NCBI RefSeq assembly: GCF_010499245.1
Contig: NZ_JAAGOW010000004.1
Location: 496,001-560,000 of the forward strand
DNA length: 64,000 bases
Direction: 5' to 3'
DNA from: Variovorax sp. WS11
Lineage (GTDB): Bacteria; Pseudomonadota; Gammaproteobacteria; Burkholderiales; Burkholderiaceae_C
Shown: positions 43,426 to 51,517 of the stretch, piece after piece
How the letters are laid out: every line of letters begins with the position of its first letter
How positions within the stretch are numbered: the stretch's first letter is position 1
Position numbers and translations under genes: made by a program
Notes under the pieces: generated by a model
Told to the model about the DNA's origin: nothing
What the model saw: only the letters and a program-made list of their open reading frames with translations
Database searches by the model: none

Positions 43426-44337
43426 ATGGACCCAACGCCCGACGACGTCTTCATCGACGCGCACCAGCACTTCTGGGATCTCGAGGCCAATCCTTATCCC
43501 TGGCTGCAGGGCGAGACGGTGCCTGCCTTCCGCTACGGCGACTATTCGGCACTCAGGCGCAGCTACCTGCCTGCGGATTTCGAACGCGACACGCATCGCC
43601 ATTCGCCCGTCGCCACCGTGCACATCGAGGCCGAGTGGGACCGCATCGACCCGGTGGCCGAGACGCGCTGGCTCACCCGGCTTGCGCAGACCCATGGGCG
43701 GCCCAGCGTCATCGTGGCGCATGCGGCGCTCGACCGCGGCGACGTGGAAGAGGTGCTCGCGGCGCAGGCGGCCTTTGCGCTCGTGCGCGGCATCCGCCAC
43801 AAGCCGGTGACCGCCGCGGCGCAGTCGGACGCGAGGCGCGGCCTCGCCGGTTCGATGGACGATCCGCGATGGCGCAGCGGCTATGCGCTGCTGCAGCGCC
43901 ACGGCCTGTCCTTCGACTTGCAGGCGCCGTGGTGGAACTTGGACCAGGCGGCCGACCTGGCGCGCGATTTCCCGCGGACGACGCTGATCCTCAACCACAC
44001 CGGCCTGCCGGCCGACCGCAGCGTTGCCGGCCTGCGCGGCTGGCGGGCCGCAATGGAATCGCTGGCGGCACAGCCGAACACGGCGGTGAAGATCTCGGGC
44101 CTCGGCCGTCTCGCGAAGCCGTGGGCGCAGGCCGACAACGTGCCGGTGATGCGCGACGCCATCGCCATCTTCGGGCCGTCACGCTGCATGTTCGCGAGCA
44201 ACTTCCCGGTGGACAGCCTGGTGGCCGACTACACCACCCTCCTGGAGGGCTTCAAGGCCGCCATCGCGCAGCGCCCCGACGCGGAGCGCCGCGCGCTGCT
44301 GCACGACAACGCGGTGCGCTGCTACCGCATCGGCTGA
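43426..44337 (+). CDS. COG3618 amidohydrolase (lactonase-like), intact paralogue
   Basis: 303 aa. FIDAHQHFWDLEANPYPWLQ opens the TIM-barrel with the DAHQHFW metal site. RGIRHKPVTAAAQ, LILNHTGLPADRS and FGPSRCMFASNFPVDSLVAD are typical of 2-pyrone-4,6-dicarboxylate hydrolase and L-rhamnono/fuconolactone hydrolases. It resembles the disrupted amidohydrolase at 36951-37893, sharing the same layout. It is the last gene of its operon. The 3' end overlaps the convergent LysR gene by 16 bases. Confidence 0.9.
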   Translation: MDPTPDDVFIDAHQHFWDLEANPYPWLQGETVPAFRYGDYSALRRSYLPADFERDTHRHSPVATVHIEAEWDRIDPVAETRWLTRLAQTHGRPSVIVAHAALDRGDVEEVLAAQAAFALVRGIRHKPVTAAAQSDARRGLAGSMDDPRWRSGYALLQRHGLSFDLQAPWWNLDQAADLARDFPRTTLILNHTGLPADRSVAGLRGWRAAMESLAAQPNTAVKISGLGRLAKPWAQADNVPVMRDAIAIFGPSRCMFASNFPVDSLVADYTTLLEGFKAAIAQRPDAERRALLHDNAVRCYRIG

Positions 44338-45251
44338 GCTTGCGCGTCGCGCGCGAGCTCCTCGCGAACCCAGTCGAGAAAGGCGCGGATGCGCGGATCG
44401 TTCGACCGGTCTTCAGGAAACACGATGTAGTAGGCGAACTCCACCTGCATGCTGCCTTCGAAGGGCCGCACCAGAGCGCCGCTCGCCAGGTCGTCGGCCA
44501 CCCAGTGCTTCTTGGCGAGCGCGACGCCGAGACCGTCGATGGCCGCGCCGATCACCAGGTGGCTGGGCCAGAACGAGGGGCCGCGGGTCGTGTCCACGTC
44601 GGCCACGCCGGCCTGCTCGAGCCACATCGACCAGTTGGGATTGCTGACGTCGTCGTAGGTGCTCTCGTCGTGCAGCAGCGTGTGGAAGCGCAGGTCCGAA
44701 GGCGTGCGCAGCGGATGCGCCATGTCCTGCACGAGCGCGGGGCTGCAGACCGGAAACACTTCCACCGGCAGGCACAGTTCGGAATACAGGCCCGGATAGG
44801 TGCCGCGGCCGTAGCGCACGGCCATGTCGAAGTCCTGCCGCGTGAAGTCGACCATCTCCTTCTCGGTGGAGATCTTGAGATCAATGTCCGGATGCGCCTG
44901 CATGAAGCGGCGCATGCGCGGCGTGAGCCACTTCACCGCGAAGGTGGGCGGCAGGTTGATCTTCAGCGAAGGAACACCGAGCGTCTTGTGCAGCTGGTGC
45001 GTGGCGAAGACGAGTTGCTTGAAGGCTTCCTGCACGCCCGGCAGGTAGGCCTTGCCCGCGGCGGTGAGCGACAGCGACTTCGAATCCCGGATGAAGAGCG
45101 CGACGCCGAGGTTTTCTTCCAGCGTCTTGACCTGGTGGCTGACGGCGGAAGGCGTCACGAACAACTCGTCGGCCGCGCGCGTGAAGCTCAGGTGCCGCGC
45201 GGCGACCTCGAAGGCGCGCAATGCGTTCAGTGGCGGGATGGGACGTGACAC
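44322..45251 (-). CDS. LysR-family transcriptional regulator, GcvA-like
   Basis: 309 aa. PPLNALRAFEVAARHLSFTR and ADELFVTPSAVSHQVKTLEE form the helix-turn-helix of the GcvA group. LKINLPPTFAVKWLTPRMRR-F is the branch-typical start of the effector domain. It points away from the secreted PPC/DUF296 gene, with 200 bases between start codons, and is convergent with the amidohydrolase gene. It may control that divergent gene and the hydratase operon, which share a promoter pattern. Confidence 0.9.
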   Translation of the reverse strand: MSRPIPPLNALRAFEVAARHLSFTRAADELFVTPSAVSHQVKTLEENLGVALFIRDSKSLSLTAAGKAYLPGVQEAFKQLVFATHQLHKTLGVPSLKINLPPTFAVKWLTPRMRRFMQAHPDIDLKISTEKEMVDFTRQDFDMAVRYGRGTYPGLYSELCLPVEVFPVCSPALVQDMAHPLRTPSDLRFHTLLHDESTYDDVSNPNWSMWLEQAGVADVDTTRGPSFWPSHLVIGAAIDGLGVALAKKHWVADDLASGALVRPFEGSMQVEFAYYIVFPEDRSNDPRIRAFLDWVREELARDAQAQPMR

Positions 45252-45353
45252 GGAAGTCTCCTTGAAGCGGGGGCGGCAGGCCGCAGCCGCATGCCGTCGA
45301 GTGTGCGGGCAAACGCTTCAACTTTTTCTCCGCAATCGCCCTTAAAAAACTCG

Positions 45354-45383
45354 TTTGCCGCGGATGCATCGCCTTCCTAGACT
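45354..45383 (+). promoter_or_regulatory. Promoter of the secreted PPC-domain gene (TTTGCC-N18-TAGACT)
   Basis: TTTGCC (45354-45359) and TAGACT (45378-45383) with an 18-base spacer, 68 bases before ATG 45452. TCGTTTG and CCTAGACTG occur at the same distance in the hydratase-operon promoter. Confidence 0.58.
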
Positions 45384-45451
45384 GGCGCCCGCCCGATGCA
45401 GGACCGCATCGTGCGCTGTGTGAATTTCAGAACCAGGAATCGAGACAACGC

Positions 45452-45964
45452 ATGTTCAAGAAACGCTTTCTATTGCTGCCGGCCCTGCTGGCGACCCTTG
45501 CCTTCGGCGCGTCGGCGCAGGACCTCACGGGCAAGTACACGCGCACGCCCACCGGCTACCTGATGGTGCTGCGCAACGGCGACGACGTCATCGCCCATCT
45601 CGAGCGGCTCGCGGCGGTCGAGCAGATCCCGAGCGCGAGCATCGTCGGCATCGGCTTCATGCGGGAAGCCAAGTTCGGCTTCTACGATTTCTCGAGGAAG
45701 GTGTTCGATCCCAAGACCTTCAAGGACGTCGAACTGGCCAACCTGACGGGCAGCATCGCGTGGAAGGAAGGCAAGCCTTCGATCCATGCGCACGGCATCG
45801 TGACCGACGGCACCTTCATCGGCGCCGGTGGCCACCTGCTGGGGCTCACGGTGGGCACGGGTTCCTGCGAGATCACGGTGATGCTGCATCCACACCGGCT
45901 GGAGCGCTTCGTCGACCCGGCCATTGGCGCCAACGTGCTGGGCCTGCACCCCGGCGCGAAGTAA
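45452..45964 (+). CDS. Exported PPC/DUF296-domain protein
   Basis: 170 aa with a clear signal peptide (FKKRFLLLPALLATLAFGAS-AQ). The mature part is one PPC (DUF296) domain: YLMVLRNGDDVIAHLERLAA, SASIVGIGFMREAKFGFYDF and SIHAHGIVTDGTFIGAGGHL, with GLTVGTGSCEITVML after it. The histidines of HAHG and GGHL resemble the possible metal-binding pair of bacterial PPC proteins. Most PPC proteins are cytoplasmic or AT-hook linked, so a periplasmic version is unusual. It stands alone, divergent from a GcvA-like LysR gene. Function unknown; ligand or metal binding is likely. Confidence 0.82.
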   Translation: MFKKRFLLLPALLATLAFGASAQDLTGKYTRTPTGYLMVLRNGDDVIAHLERLAAVEQIPSASIVGIGFMREAKFGFYDFSRKVFDPKTFKDVELANLTGSIAWKEGKPSIHAHGIVTDGTFIGAGGHLLGLTVGTGSCEITVMLHPHRLERFVDPAIGANVLGLHPGAK

Positions 45965-45983
45965 TGCGCCGGGTGGGGCTTGC

Positions 45984-46796
45984 TCAGTCCCAGGCGGGCG
46001 CCAGGCCTGCCGGGCTGGTGAGCCGCTCGCCGCGGTCCAGCGCGGCGATGCGCGCCATCTCCGAATCGCCGAGCACCAGGCGCTGCGCCTCGAGATTGCT
46101 CGCAAGATTGGCACGCTTCGTCGACGAAGGAATGACCGCGTAGCCCAGCTGCATCGCCCAGGCCAGCACCACCTGCGCCGGCGTCGCCTTACGCGTGGCC
46201 GCGATCTCCACGATCACCGGATCGGCCAGCACCTTGCCGTAGGCCAGCGTCATGTAGGACGTGATCGCGATGCCCTGACTCCTGGCGAAGCCGGCCACCT
46301 TGCGGTTCTGGAGGTAGGGATGCAGCTCGACCTGGTTGGTCGCGATCGCCTCGGCGCCGACAGCCGCGATGGCGTCCTTCATCAGCGCGACGGTGAAGTT
46401 CGACACGCCGATCTGCCGGGTCAGGCCTTGCGCCTTCGCTTCGGCGAGCGCGCCCATGAACTCGTCCACCGGCACTGCGTTGCCGGGCGAGGGCCAATGG
46501 ATCAGCGCGAGATCCACGCGGTCGGTGCGCAGCTTGCGCAGGCTCTCCTTCAGGCTGGGGATGAGTTTGTCGCGCGCATGGTTCTCGGTCCAGATCTTGG
46601 TAGTGATGAAGATCTCGTCGCGCGGCGTGGCGCTTACGGCGATGGCCTGGCCGACCTCGGCCTCGTTGCCGTAGATCTGGGCGGTGTCGACGAGCCGGTA
46701 GCCGAGCGTGAGGCCGTTCTCGACGGAGTCGATGACGGTCTGCCCCTGAAGGCGGAAGGTGCCGAGGCCGAAGCGCGGGATGGTGTGCGTGTTCAT
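45984..46796 (-). CDS. Aldo/keto reductase (DkgB-like)
   Basis: 270 aa from ATG 46796. The AKR catalytic tetrad is readable: D and Y in RLVDTAQIYGNEAEVGQAI, K in IFITTKIWTENHARDKL and H in VDLALIHWPSPG. C-terminal VIPSSTKRANLASNLEAQRL is the NADPH-binding loop. The short N-terminus and motif spacing fit 2,5-diketo-D-gluconate reductase B, which also reduces methylglyoxal and other aldehydes. It lies 26 bases after the MFS gene on the same strand, so both probably form one unit. Confidence 0.92.
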   Translation of the reverse strand: MNTHTIPRFGLGTFRLQGQTVIDSVENGLTLGYRLVDTAQIYGNEAEVGQAIAVSATPRDEIFITTKIWTENHARDKLIPSLKESLRKLRTDRVDLALIHWPSPGNAVPVDEFMGALAEAKAQGLTRQIGVSNFTVALMKDAIAAVGAEAIATNQVELHPYLQNRKVAGFARSQGIAITSYMTLAYGKVLADPVIVEIAATRKATPAQVVLAWAMQLGYAVIPSSTKRANLASNLEAQRLVLGDSEMARIAALDRGERLTSPAGLAPAWD

Positions 46797-46822
46797 TTGA
46801 AAGGTCCTTTGCGAGTGGTTGT

Positions 46823-48025
46823 TCAGTGGCCGACGGGAACCGGCCCGTCGGCGCGCACGGGGATGCCGCTGCGGCGGTCGAGCACGCCGCTCCAGTGCGT
46901 GAGCGCCAGCGAGACCAGCACCACGAGCGCGCCGATCCACGGCGTGTGCATCAGGCCCAGGTGGGTAACGATCAGGCCGCCGGCCCAGGCGGCGCCGGCG
47001 ATGCCGAGGTTGAAGGCGGCGATGTTCAGGCCCGAGGCCACGTCCACCGCCTGCGGCGTGAAGCGCTCGGCCTGCTTCACCACGTAGACCTGCAGACCCG
47101 GCACGTTGCCGAAGGCGACCGCGCCCCAGGCGAGCACCGTGGCCAACGCCAGCCATTTGTGCGGCGCGGTGAAGTTGAAGACCAGCAGAACCGTGGCCAG
47201 CAGGGCAAAGATGATGCGCAGCGCCGGGATCGGGCCCTGGCGGTCGGCCAGCTTGCCGCCCCAGATGTTGCCGGCCGCGACGGAGAGGCCATAGACCAGC
47301 ATGACCCAGCCCACGGCGCCGGCGCTGAAGCCGGACACCTCGGTGAGGATCGGCGCGAGGAAAGTGAAGGGAATGAACGAGCCGCCGTAGCCGATCGCTG
47401 TCTTGGCGTAGACCAGCAACAGCCGCGGCTCCGCCAGGACCTTTGCCTGCTGTGCGAGCGAGGCGGGCGCCGTGTGGCGGATGCCGGCGGGCACGAAGAG
47501 CCAGCTGCCGACGAAGGCGACCACGCCCAGCGCCGATACGGCGAGGAAGGTCTCGCGCCAGCCGAAGTGCTGGCCGATGAAGGTGCCGAGCGGCACGCCC
47601 GTCACCAGCGCAACCGTGAGGCCGGTAAACATGATGGCAATGGCGCTCGCCGCCTTCTCCTTCGGCACCAGGCCGGTGGCGATGGTCGAGCCGATCGAGA
47701 AGAACACGCCATGCGCGAGCCCGGTGAGCACGCGCGCGGCAACCAGCGTTTCGTAGCTCGGCGCCTGCCACGCCAGCAGGTTGCCGGCGGTGAAGAGCGC
47801 CATGAGGCCGAGCAGCAGCGCCTTGCGCGGCACCTTGCCGGTGAGGGCGGTGAGCACCGGCGCGCCGACGGCGACGCCGAGCGCGTAGAGGCTGACCAGC
47901 AGGCCGGTGGAAGGCAGGCCGATGCCGAGGTCGGCCGCGACGGTGGGGAGCAGGCCGACGATCACGAATTCGGTCGTGCCGATGGCGAAGGCGCTGAGCG
48001 TCAGCGCGAGGAGGGCGATGGGCAT
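46823..48025 (-). CDS. MFS transporter, DHA1 (drug:H+ antiporter) type
   Basis: 400 aa from ATG 48025, with 12 predicted spans starting IALLALTLSAFAIGTTEFVI. The TEFVIVGLLPTVAADLGI opening, RKALLLGLMALFTAGNLLAW after TM2 and LTVALVTGVPLGTFIGQHFG (motif C-like) are typical of the AraJ/YdhP/Cml subgroup of exporters. It probably expels a toxic compound or sugar. Divergent from a LysR gene with a clean operator between them, so the pair is likely inducible by its substrate. Confidence 0.9.
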   Translation of the reverse strand: MPIALLALTLSAFAIGTTEFVIVGLLPTVAADLGIGLPSTGLLVSLYALGVAVGAPVLTALTGKVPRKALLLGLMALFTAGNLLAWQAPSYETLVAARVLTGLAHGVFFSIGSTIATGLVPKEKAASAIAIMFTGLTVALVTGVPLGTFIGQHFGWRETFLAVSALGVVAFVGSWLFVPAGIRHTAPASLAQQAKVLAEPRLLLVYAKTAIGYGGSFIPFTFLAPILTEVSGFSAGAVGWVMLVYGLSVAAGNIWGGKLADRQGPIPALRIIFALLATVLLVFNFTAPHKWLALATVLAWGAVAFGNVPGLQVYVVKQAERFTPQAVDVASGLNIAAFNLGIAGAAWAGGLIVTHLGLMHTPWIGALVVLVSLALTHWSGVLDRRSGIPVRADGPVPVGH

Positions 48026-48107
48026 GTGGGAGCTTTCCTGTGTAGAAGCAGGCTCGAGTGTGGGCCAGCAGTTCTCGCAGAAAAAGCGCATAGTCATCAC
48101 TACACTA

Positions 48108-48122
48108 TTGATTCGAAATCAA
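48108..48122. promoter_or_regulatory. LysR operator TTGATT-CGA-AATCAA
   Basis: A perfect six-base inverted repeat around CGA, containing the LysR T-N11-A pattern (T48109, A48121). It lies eight bases before the LysR start and 83 bases before the MFS start on the other strand. TTGATT read on the minus strand could also be the -35 box for the MFS gene. Confidence 0.6.
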
Positions 48123-48129
48123 GAATGCC

Positions 48130-49011
48130 ATGAAGACCACGCTCGAGGAGCTGCAGGCTTTCGTCGCCGTCGTCCATTCCGGCTCCATCACCGCCGCGGC
48201 GGAGCAGCTGGAGCAGACCGTCTCCGGCGTGAGCCGTGCGCTCGGCCGCCTGGAGACGAAGCTCGACACCACGCTGTTGCGCCGCACGACGCGCCGCATG
48301 GAGCTCACGGAGGAGGGCGCGGCCTTCCTCGCACATGCGCGCGCCATCCTCTCGTCGATCGACAACGCCGAGGAACAGATGGTCGCGCGCCGCCAGCAGC
48401 CCGCAGGCCTGCTGCGGGTGAATGCGGCGACGCCCTTCATGCTCCACGTCATCGTGCCGCTGGTGCCGGAGTTCCGGCGCAGCTATCCCCTCATCACGTT
48501 GGAGCTGGACACCGACGAGCTCAACATCGACCTGCTGGAGCGCCGCACCGATGTCGCCATCCGCATCGGCGAGTTGGGCGATTCGACGCTTCATGCGCGT
48601 CCGCTCGGCACCAGCCGCATCCGCGTGCTTGCCAGCCCCGGCTACCTGGAGAAGCACGGGCGGCCCCGCAACGTGGCGGCGCTGACGAAGCACACGCTGC
48701 TGGGCTTCACGCAGCCGGAGTCGCTCAACCGCTGGCCGTTGCGCGGCGCGCATGGTGACGAATGGCAGATCGTGCCGGCCATCAGGGCATCGAGCGGCGA
48801 GACGCTCAGGCAGCTGGCGCTGGAGGGCGCGGGCCTGGTGTGCCTGTCGGACTTCATGACCACCGCCGATCGCGAGCGTGGCGCGCTGGTGCAGGTGCTC
48901 GCGCACGAAACGGCGGACGTGCGCCAGGGGATCAATGCGGTGTACTACCGCAACACGATGCTGGCGGCGCGCATCGCCTGCTTTCTCGATTTCCTGGCCG
49001 CGCGGGTCTGA
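48130..49011 (+). CDS. LysR-family transcriptional regulator
   Basis: 293 aa. MKTTLEELQAFVAVVHSGSI, ITAAAEQLEQTVSGVSRALG and LLRRTTRRMELTEEGAAFLA are the winged-helix region of the AaeR/PtrA/DmlR branch. The effector domain ends with AVYYRNTMLAARIACFLDF. It is divergent from the MFS exporter and aldo/keto reductase genes and convergent with the glutathione reductase-like gene. The palindrome just upstream of its start suggests autoregulation plus control of the exporter. Confidence 0.9.
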   Translation: MKTTLEELQAFVAVVHSGSITAAAEQLEQTVSGVSRALGRLETKLDTTLLRRTTRRMELTEEGAAFLAHARAILSSIDNAEEQMVARRQQPAGLLRVNAATPFMLHVIVPLVPEFRRSYPLITLELDTDELNIDLLERRTDVAIRIGELGDSTLHARPLGTSRIRVLASPGYLEKHGRPRNVAALTKHTLLGFTQPESLNRWPLRGAHGDEWQIVPAIRASSGETLRQLALEGAGLVCLSDFMTTADRERGALVQVLAHETADVRQGINAVYYRNTMLAARIACFLDFLAARV

Positions 49012-49115
49012 CCGGCCGGCTCGGGCGCCCGTGGGCAACCCGATATTCAGCAGCAGCGCGACCACCCACCGCAGTCCCGCCCATCGTGGTGACTTCGGCG
49101 AACGCCACTGGCGGC

Positions 49116-50465
49116 TCAGCGCATGGTCACCATCTCTTCGGCGTTGGTGGGGTGGATGGCCACGGTGTCCTGAAAGTCCTCGAGCGTAGCGCGCATTCGC
49201 ACGGCCACCGCGAACCCCTGAAGCATCTCGTCGGCGCCGTCGCCGACGATGTGGCAGCCGACAACCCGTCGCTTGTCGCCGGCGAGTACCAGCTTCATCT
49301 CGCAGCGTTGGCGGCGTTCGGTGAGGGCATAGTACATGGGGACGAAAGCGGTTCTCTTGACCTCGACCGTGTCGTGCCGAGCGCGTGCCTGCGCTTCGGT
49401 AAGTCCGACGGTGCCGACCGGCGGATGCGAAAACACGACCGTCGGAACGCACTCGTAGTCCAGGCGCCGCGCGGGCAGGCCGCCGAACAGGCGATCGGCC
49501 AAACGCCGGCCGGCCGCAATCGCAACGGGCGTGAGCGCGGCACGGCCCGTGACATCGCCGATGGCATGGATGCCGGCGACCGGCGTGCGCTGATAAGCGT
49601 CGGTGCGCAGGAAGCCGGACGCATCGGTAGCGAGACCGGCGCGCTCCAGTTGCAGGCCTGTCGTTGCCGGTTCTCGCCCGATGGCCCAGAACACCGCGTC
49701 GTAGGGTCCCAGCCGGCGCCCATCCTCCGCGTTCAGCACGATGCCATCCGCGCCGCGTTCCAGGCTCGCCGGCACCGTGGTTGTGAGAAAGGCGACACCC
49801 GATGCGCCCATCTCGCGCATGAGTGCCGTCTGTACCAACACATCGAAATCGCGCAGCACGGTGTCTTGCCGCAACAGCTGCTCGACTCGCGAGCCGAAGG
49901 CATTCAGCAGCCCAGCCAACTCGACGGCAATGTAGCCGCTGCCCACGACCGCCACGCGCTCGGGTCGGGCGTCGAGCGCGAAGAAGTCGTCGGAGTTCAA
50001 GCCCAGGCGGGCCCCGGGAATCAAGGGGAGCTTCGGTCGCCCGCCGGTGGCCACGACGATGTGGTCGGCGGTGTACAAACGCTCTCCCACTCGCAAGGTG
50101 CGCGGGTCCTCGAACACGGCGTAGCCGTCGATGTACGTCACGCCGCGCCGTTCGAGGTTGCGCGCATAGATCCCGTTGAGGCGAGAGATGTAGGCGTCGC
50201 GTCGCCGGCGCATCTCGCCCCAGTCCACACGCGCGGGTGGCAGCTCGATGCCGTATCCCGACGCGGCGCGGGCACCTTCCACGAGGTGCGCGGCATGCCA
50301 CAGCACCTTTTTCGGCACGCATCCGGCATTGACACAAGTGCCCCCCAGCCGAGCCGGCTCGATGACCGCTGCGCGGGCGCCGTACTCGGCCGCGCGTTGC
50401 GCCACGGCAAGGCCGCCGCTGCCGCCGCCGATGGCGATCAGCTCGTAGTGAGATTCGGTTGTCAT
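49116..50465 (-). CDS. Glutathione reductase-like disulfide oxidoreductase
   Basis: 449 aa. FAD motif IAIGGGSGGLAVAQRAAEYG, redox disulfide GGTCVNAGCVPKKVLWHA, NAD(P) motif VVGSGYIAVELAGLLNAFGS and C-terminal HPTNAEEM with the catalytic His are all present, as in glutathione reductase (Gor/GarB). It is the last gene of the monooxygenase operon; its ATG shares one base with the stop of the reductase-component gene. Regenerating glutathione would support the two glutathione transferases encoded upstream. Isoprene gene clusters of Rhodococcus carry a comparable disulfide-reductase gene. Confidence 0.88.
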   Translation of the reverse strand: MTTESHYELIAIGGGSGGLAVAQRAAEYGARAAVIEPARLGGTCVNAGCVPKKVLWHAAHLVEGARAASGYGIELPPARVDWGEMRRRRDAYISRLNGIYARNLERRGVTYIDGYAVFEDPRTLRVGERLYTADHIVVATGGRPKLPLIPGARLGLNSDDFFALDARPERVAVVGSGYIAVELAGLLNAFGSRVEQLLRQDTVLRDFDVLVQTALMREMGASGVAFLTTTVPASLERGADGIVLNAEDGRRLGPYDAVFWAIGREPATTGLQLERAGLATDASGFLRTDAYQRTPVAGIHAIGDVTGRAALTPVAIAAGRRLADRLFGGLPARRLDYECVPTVVFSHPPVGTVGLTEAQARARHDTVEVKRTAFVPMYYALTERRQRCEMKLVLAGDKRRVVGCHIVGDGADEMLQGFAVAVRMRATLEDFQDTVAIHPTNAEEMVTMR

Positions 50466-51499
50466 CAAAGAAATCGATCGAAAAACACGCGGTCGGCCCG
50501 CGCTCTGCCGGTGGCGACGAAGTCGCGCAGCACGCTGTCGATCAGCCCGGGAGGTCCAGCCAGATAGAGGTCGTTCGACAGCGCGTTGCCAATGTCCTGC
50601 GACATCACGGCCCCAACCAGACCGGTGCGGGCACCGGGCGGATCGGCCGCGGAGGACTGCACGAGAACGAGGTTCGCCTCGAGTGCGGGCATCACGCGGC
50701 GCGCCTGCTCGATCTCTTCGAGCCAGAACAGATCCTCGGCTCGGTTCGCGCCGAAATAGAGGCGCAGCCGGCGCTGGGGCCAGCGCCGCAGGGCCGCCTG
50801 GGCGATCGACCAGATGGGCGCGAGCCCGGAACCACCAGCGAGCAGCACGATGTCGTTCGCGCCGTCCTCGCGCAGCCAGGCACGGCCATAGGGCCCTTCG
50901 AGGTGCACGGCATCGCCCGCGTGCAACGCATCGAACAGGTAGTTGCACCCGAGTCCACCGGGCTTGCGCTTGATGATGAACTCGAGCTGCCCGTCTACGC
51001 CCGGCAGATTGGCCATCGAGTAGGCGCGCCGGCCGATGCCGTGCGGCAGCTCGAAGAGCATGAACTGGCCCGGCAGGAAGTCCACCGCGTGCTCCGCCTC
51101 CAGAACGAGATGCACGACGTTGCGGTTGAGCGGGCGCAGTTCGCGCACACGCGTGCGCCACCTCGCGGGCCGCACCGGTGGCGTGCCTGCATGAGGCTGG
51201 ACCTGGATCGCGCAGTCGTCGTGCACGATGCTCTGGCAGCACAAGATGCGATCGCCTTTGCGCCGGTCGCGCTCGCTAAGGCCTGGCGCGCCAGCCCAGA
51301 GTGGGCTGACCGAGCCCTCGACCAGGCGGACGCGGCAGCTCCCGCAACTGCCGCTTGCGCATTCGTAGGGCAGGTCGATGCCGGCGGCCAGCGCTGCCGC
51401 GAGCACGGTTTGGCCGGCAGCGCATGAGAGCCGCGCGCCGCTCGGTTCCAGGCGAACGAAAGCCGTGCGGCCCGCGACGGCCGGGTCGATGGGGTTCAT
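50465..51499 (-). CDS. isoF: Monooxygenase reductase component (IsoF/TmoF-like)
   Basis: 344 aa. A plant-type ferredoxin domain is followed by FAD- and NAD-binding domains. The 2Fe-2S ligands are C47, C52 and C55 in YECASGSCGSCRVRL and a fourth near C87-C88. The FAD motif is GRRAYSMANLPG and the NAD motif VLLAGGSGLAPIWS. It takes electrons from NADH to the Rieske ferredoxin. Order and size match the sixth gene of toluene/isoprene monooxygenase operons. The hydroxylase beta-subunit gene ends 18 bases upstream. Confidence 0.88.
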   Translation of the reverse strand: MNPIDPAVAGRTAFVRLEPSGARLSCAAGQTVLAAALAAGIDLPYECASGSCGSCRVRLVEGSVSPLWAGAPGLSERDRRKGDRILCCQSIVHDDCAIQVQPHAGTPPVRPARWRTRVRELRPLNRNVVHLVLEAEHAVDFLPGQFMLFELPHGIGRRAYSMANLPGVDGQLEFIIKRKPGGLGCNYLFDALHAGDAVHLEGPYGRAWLREDGANDIVLLAGGSGLAPIWSIAQAALRRWPQRRLRLYFGANRAEDLFWLEEIEQARRVMPALEANLVLVQSSAADPPGARTGLVGAVMSQDIGNALSNDLYLAGPPGLIDSVLRDFVATGRARADRVFFDRFL

Positions 51500-51517
51500 G
51501 GTCGCAGTGGTTCCGAG

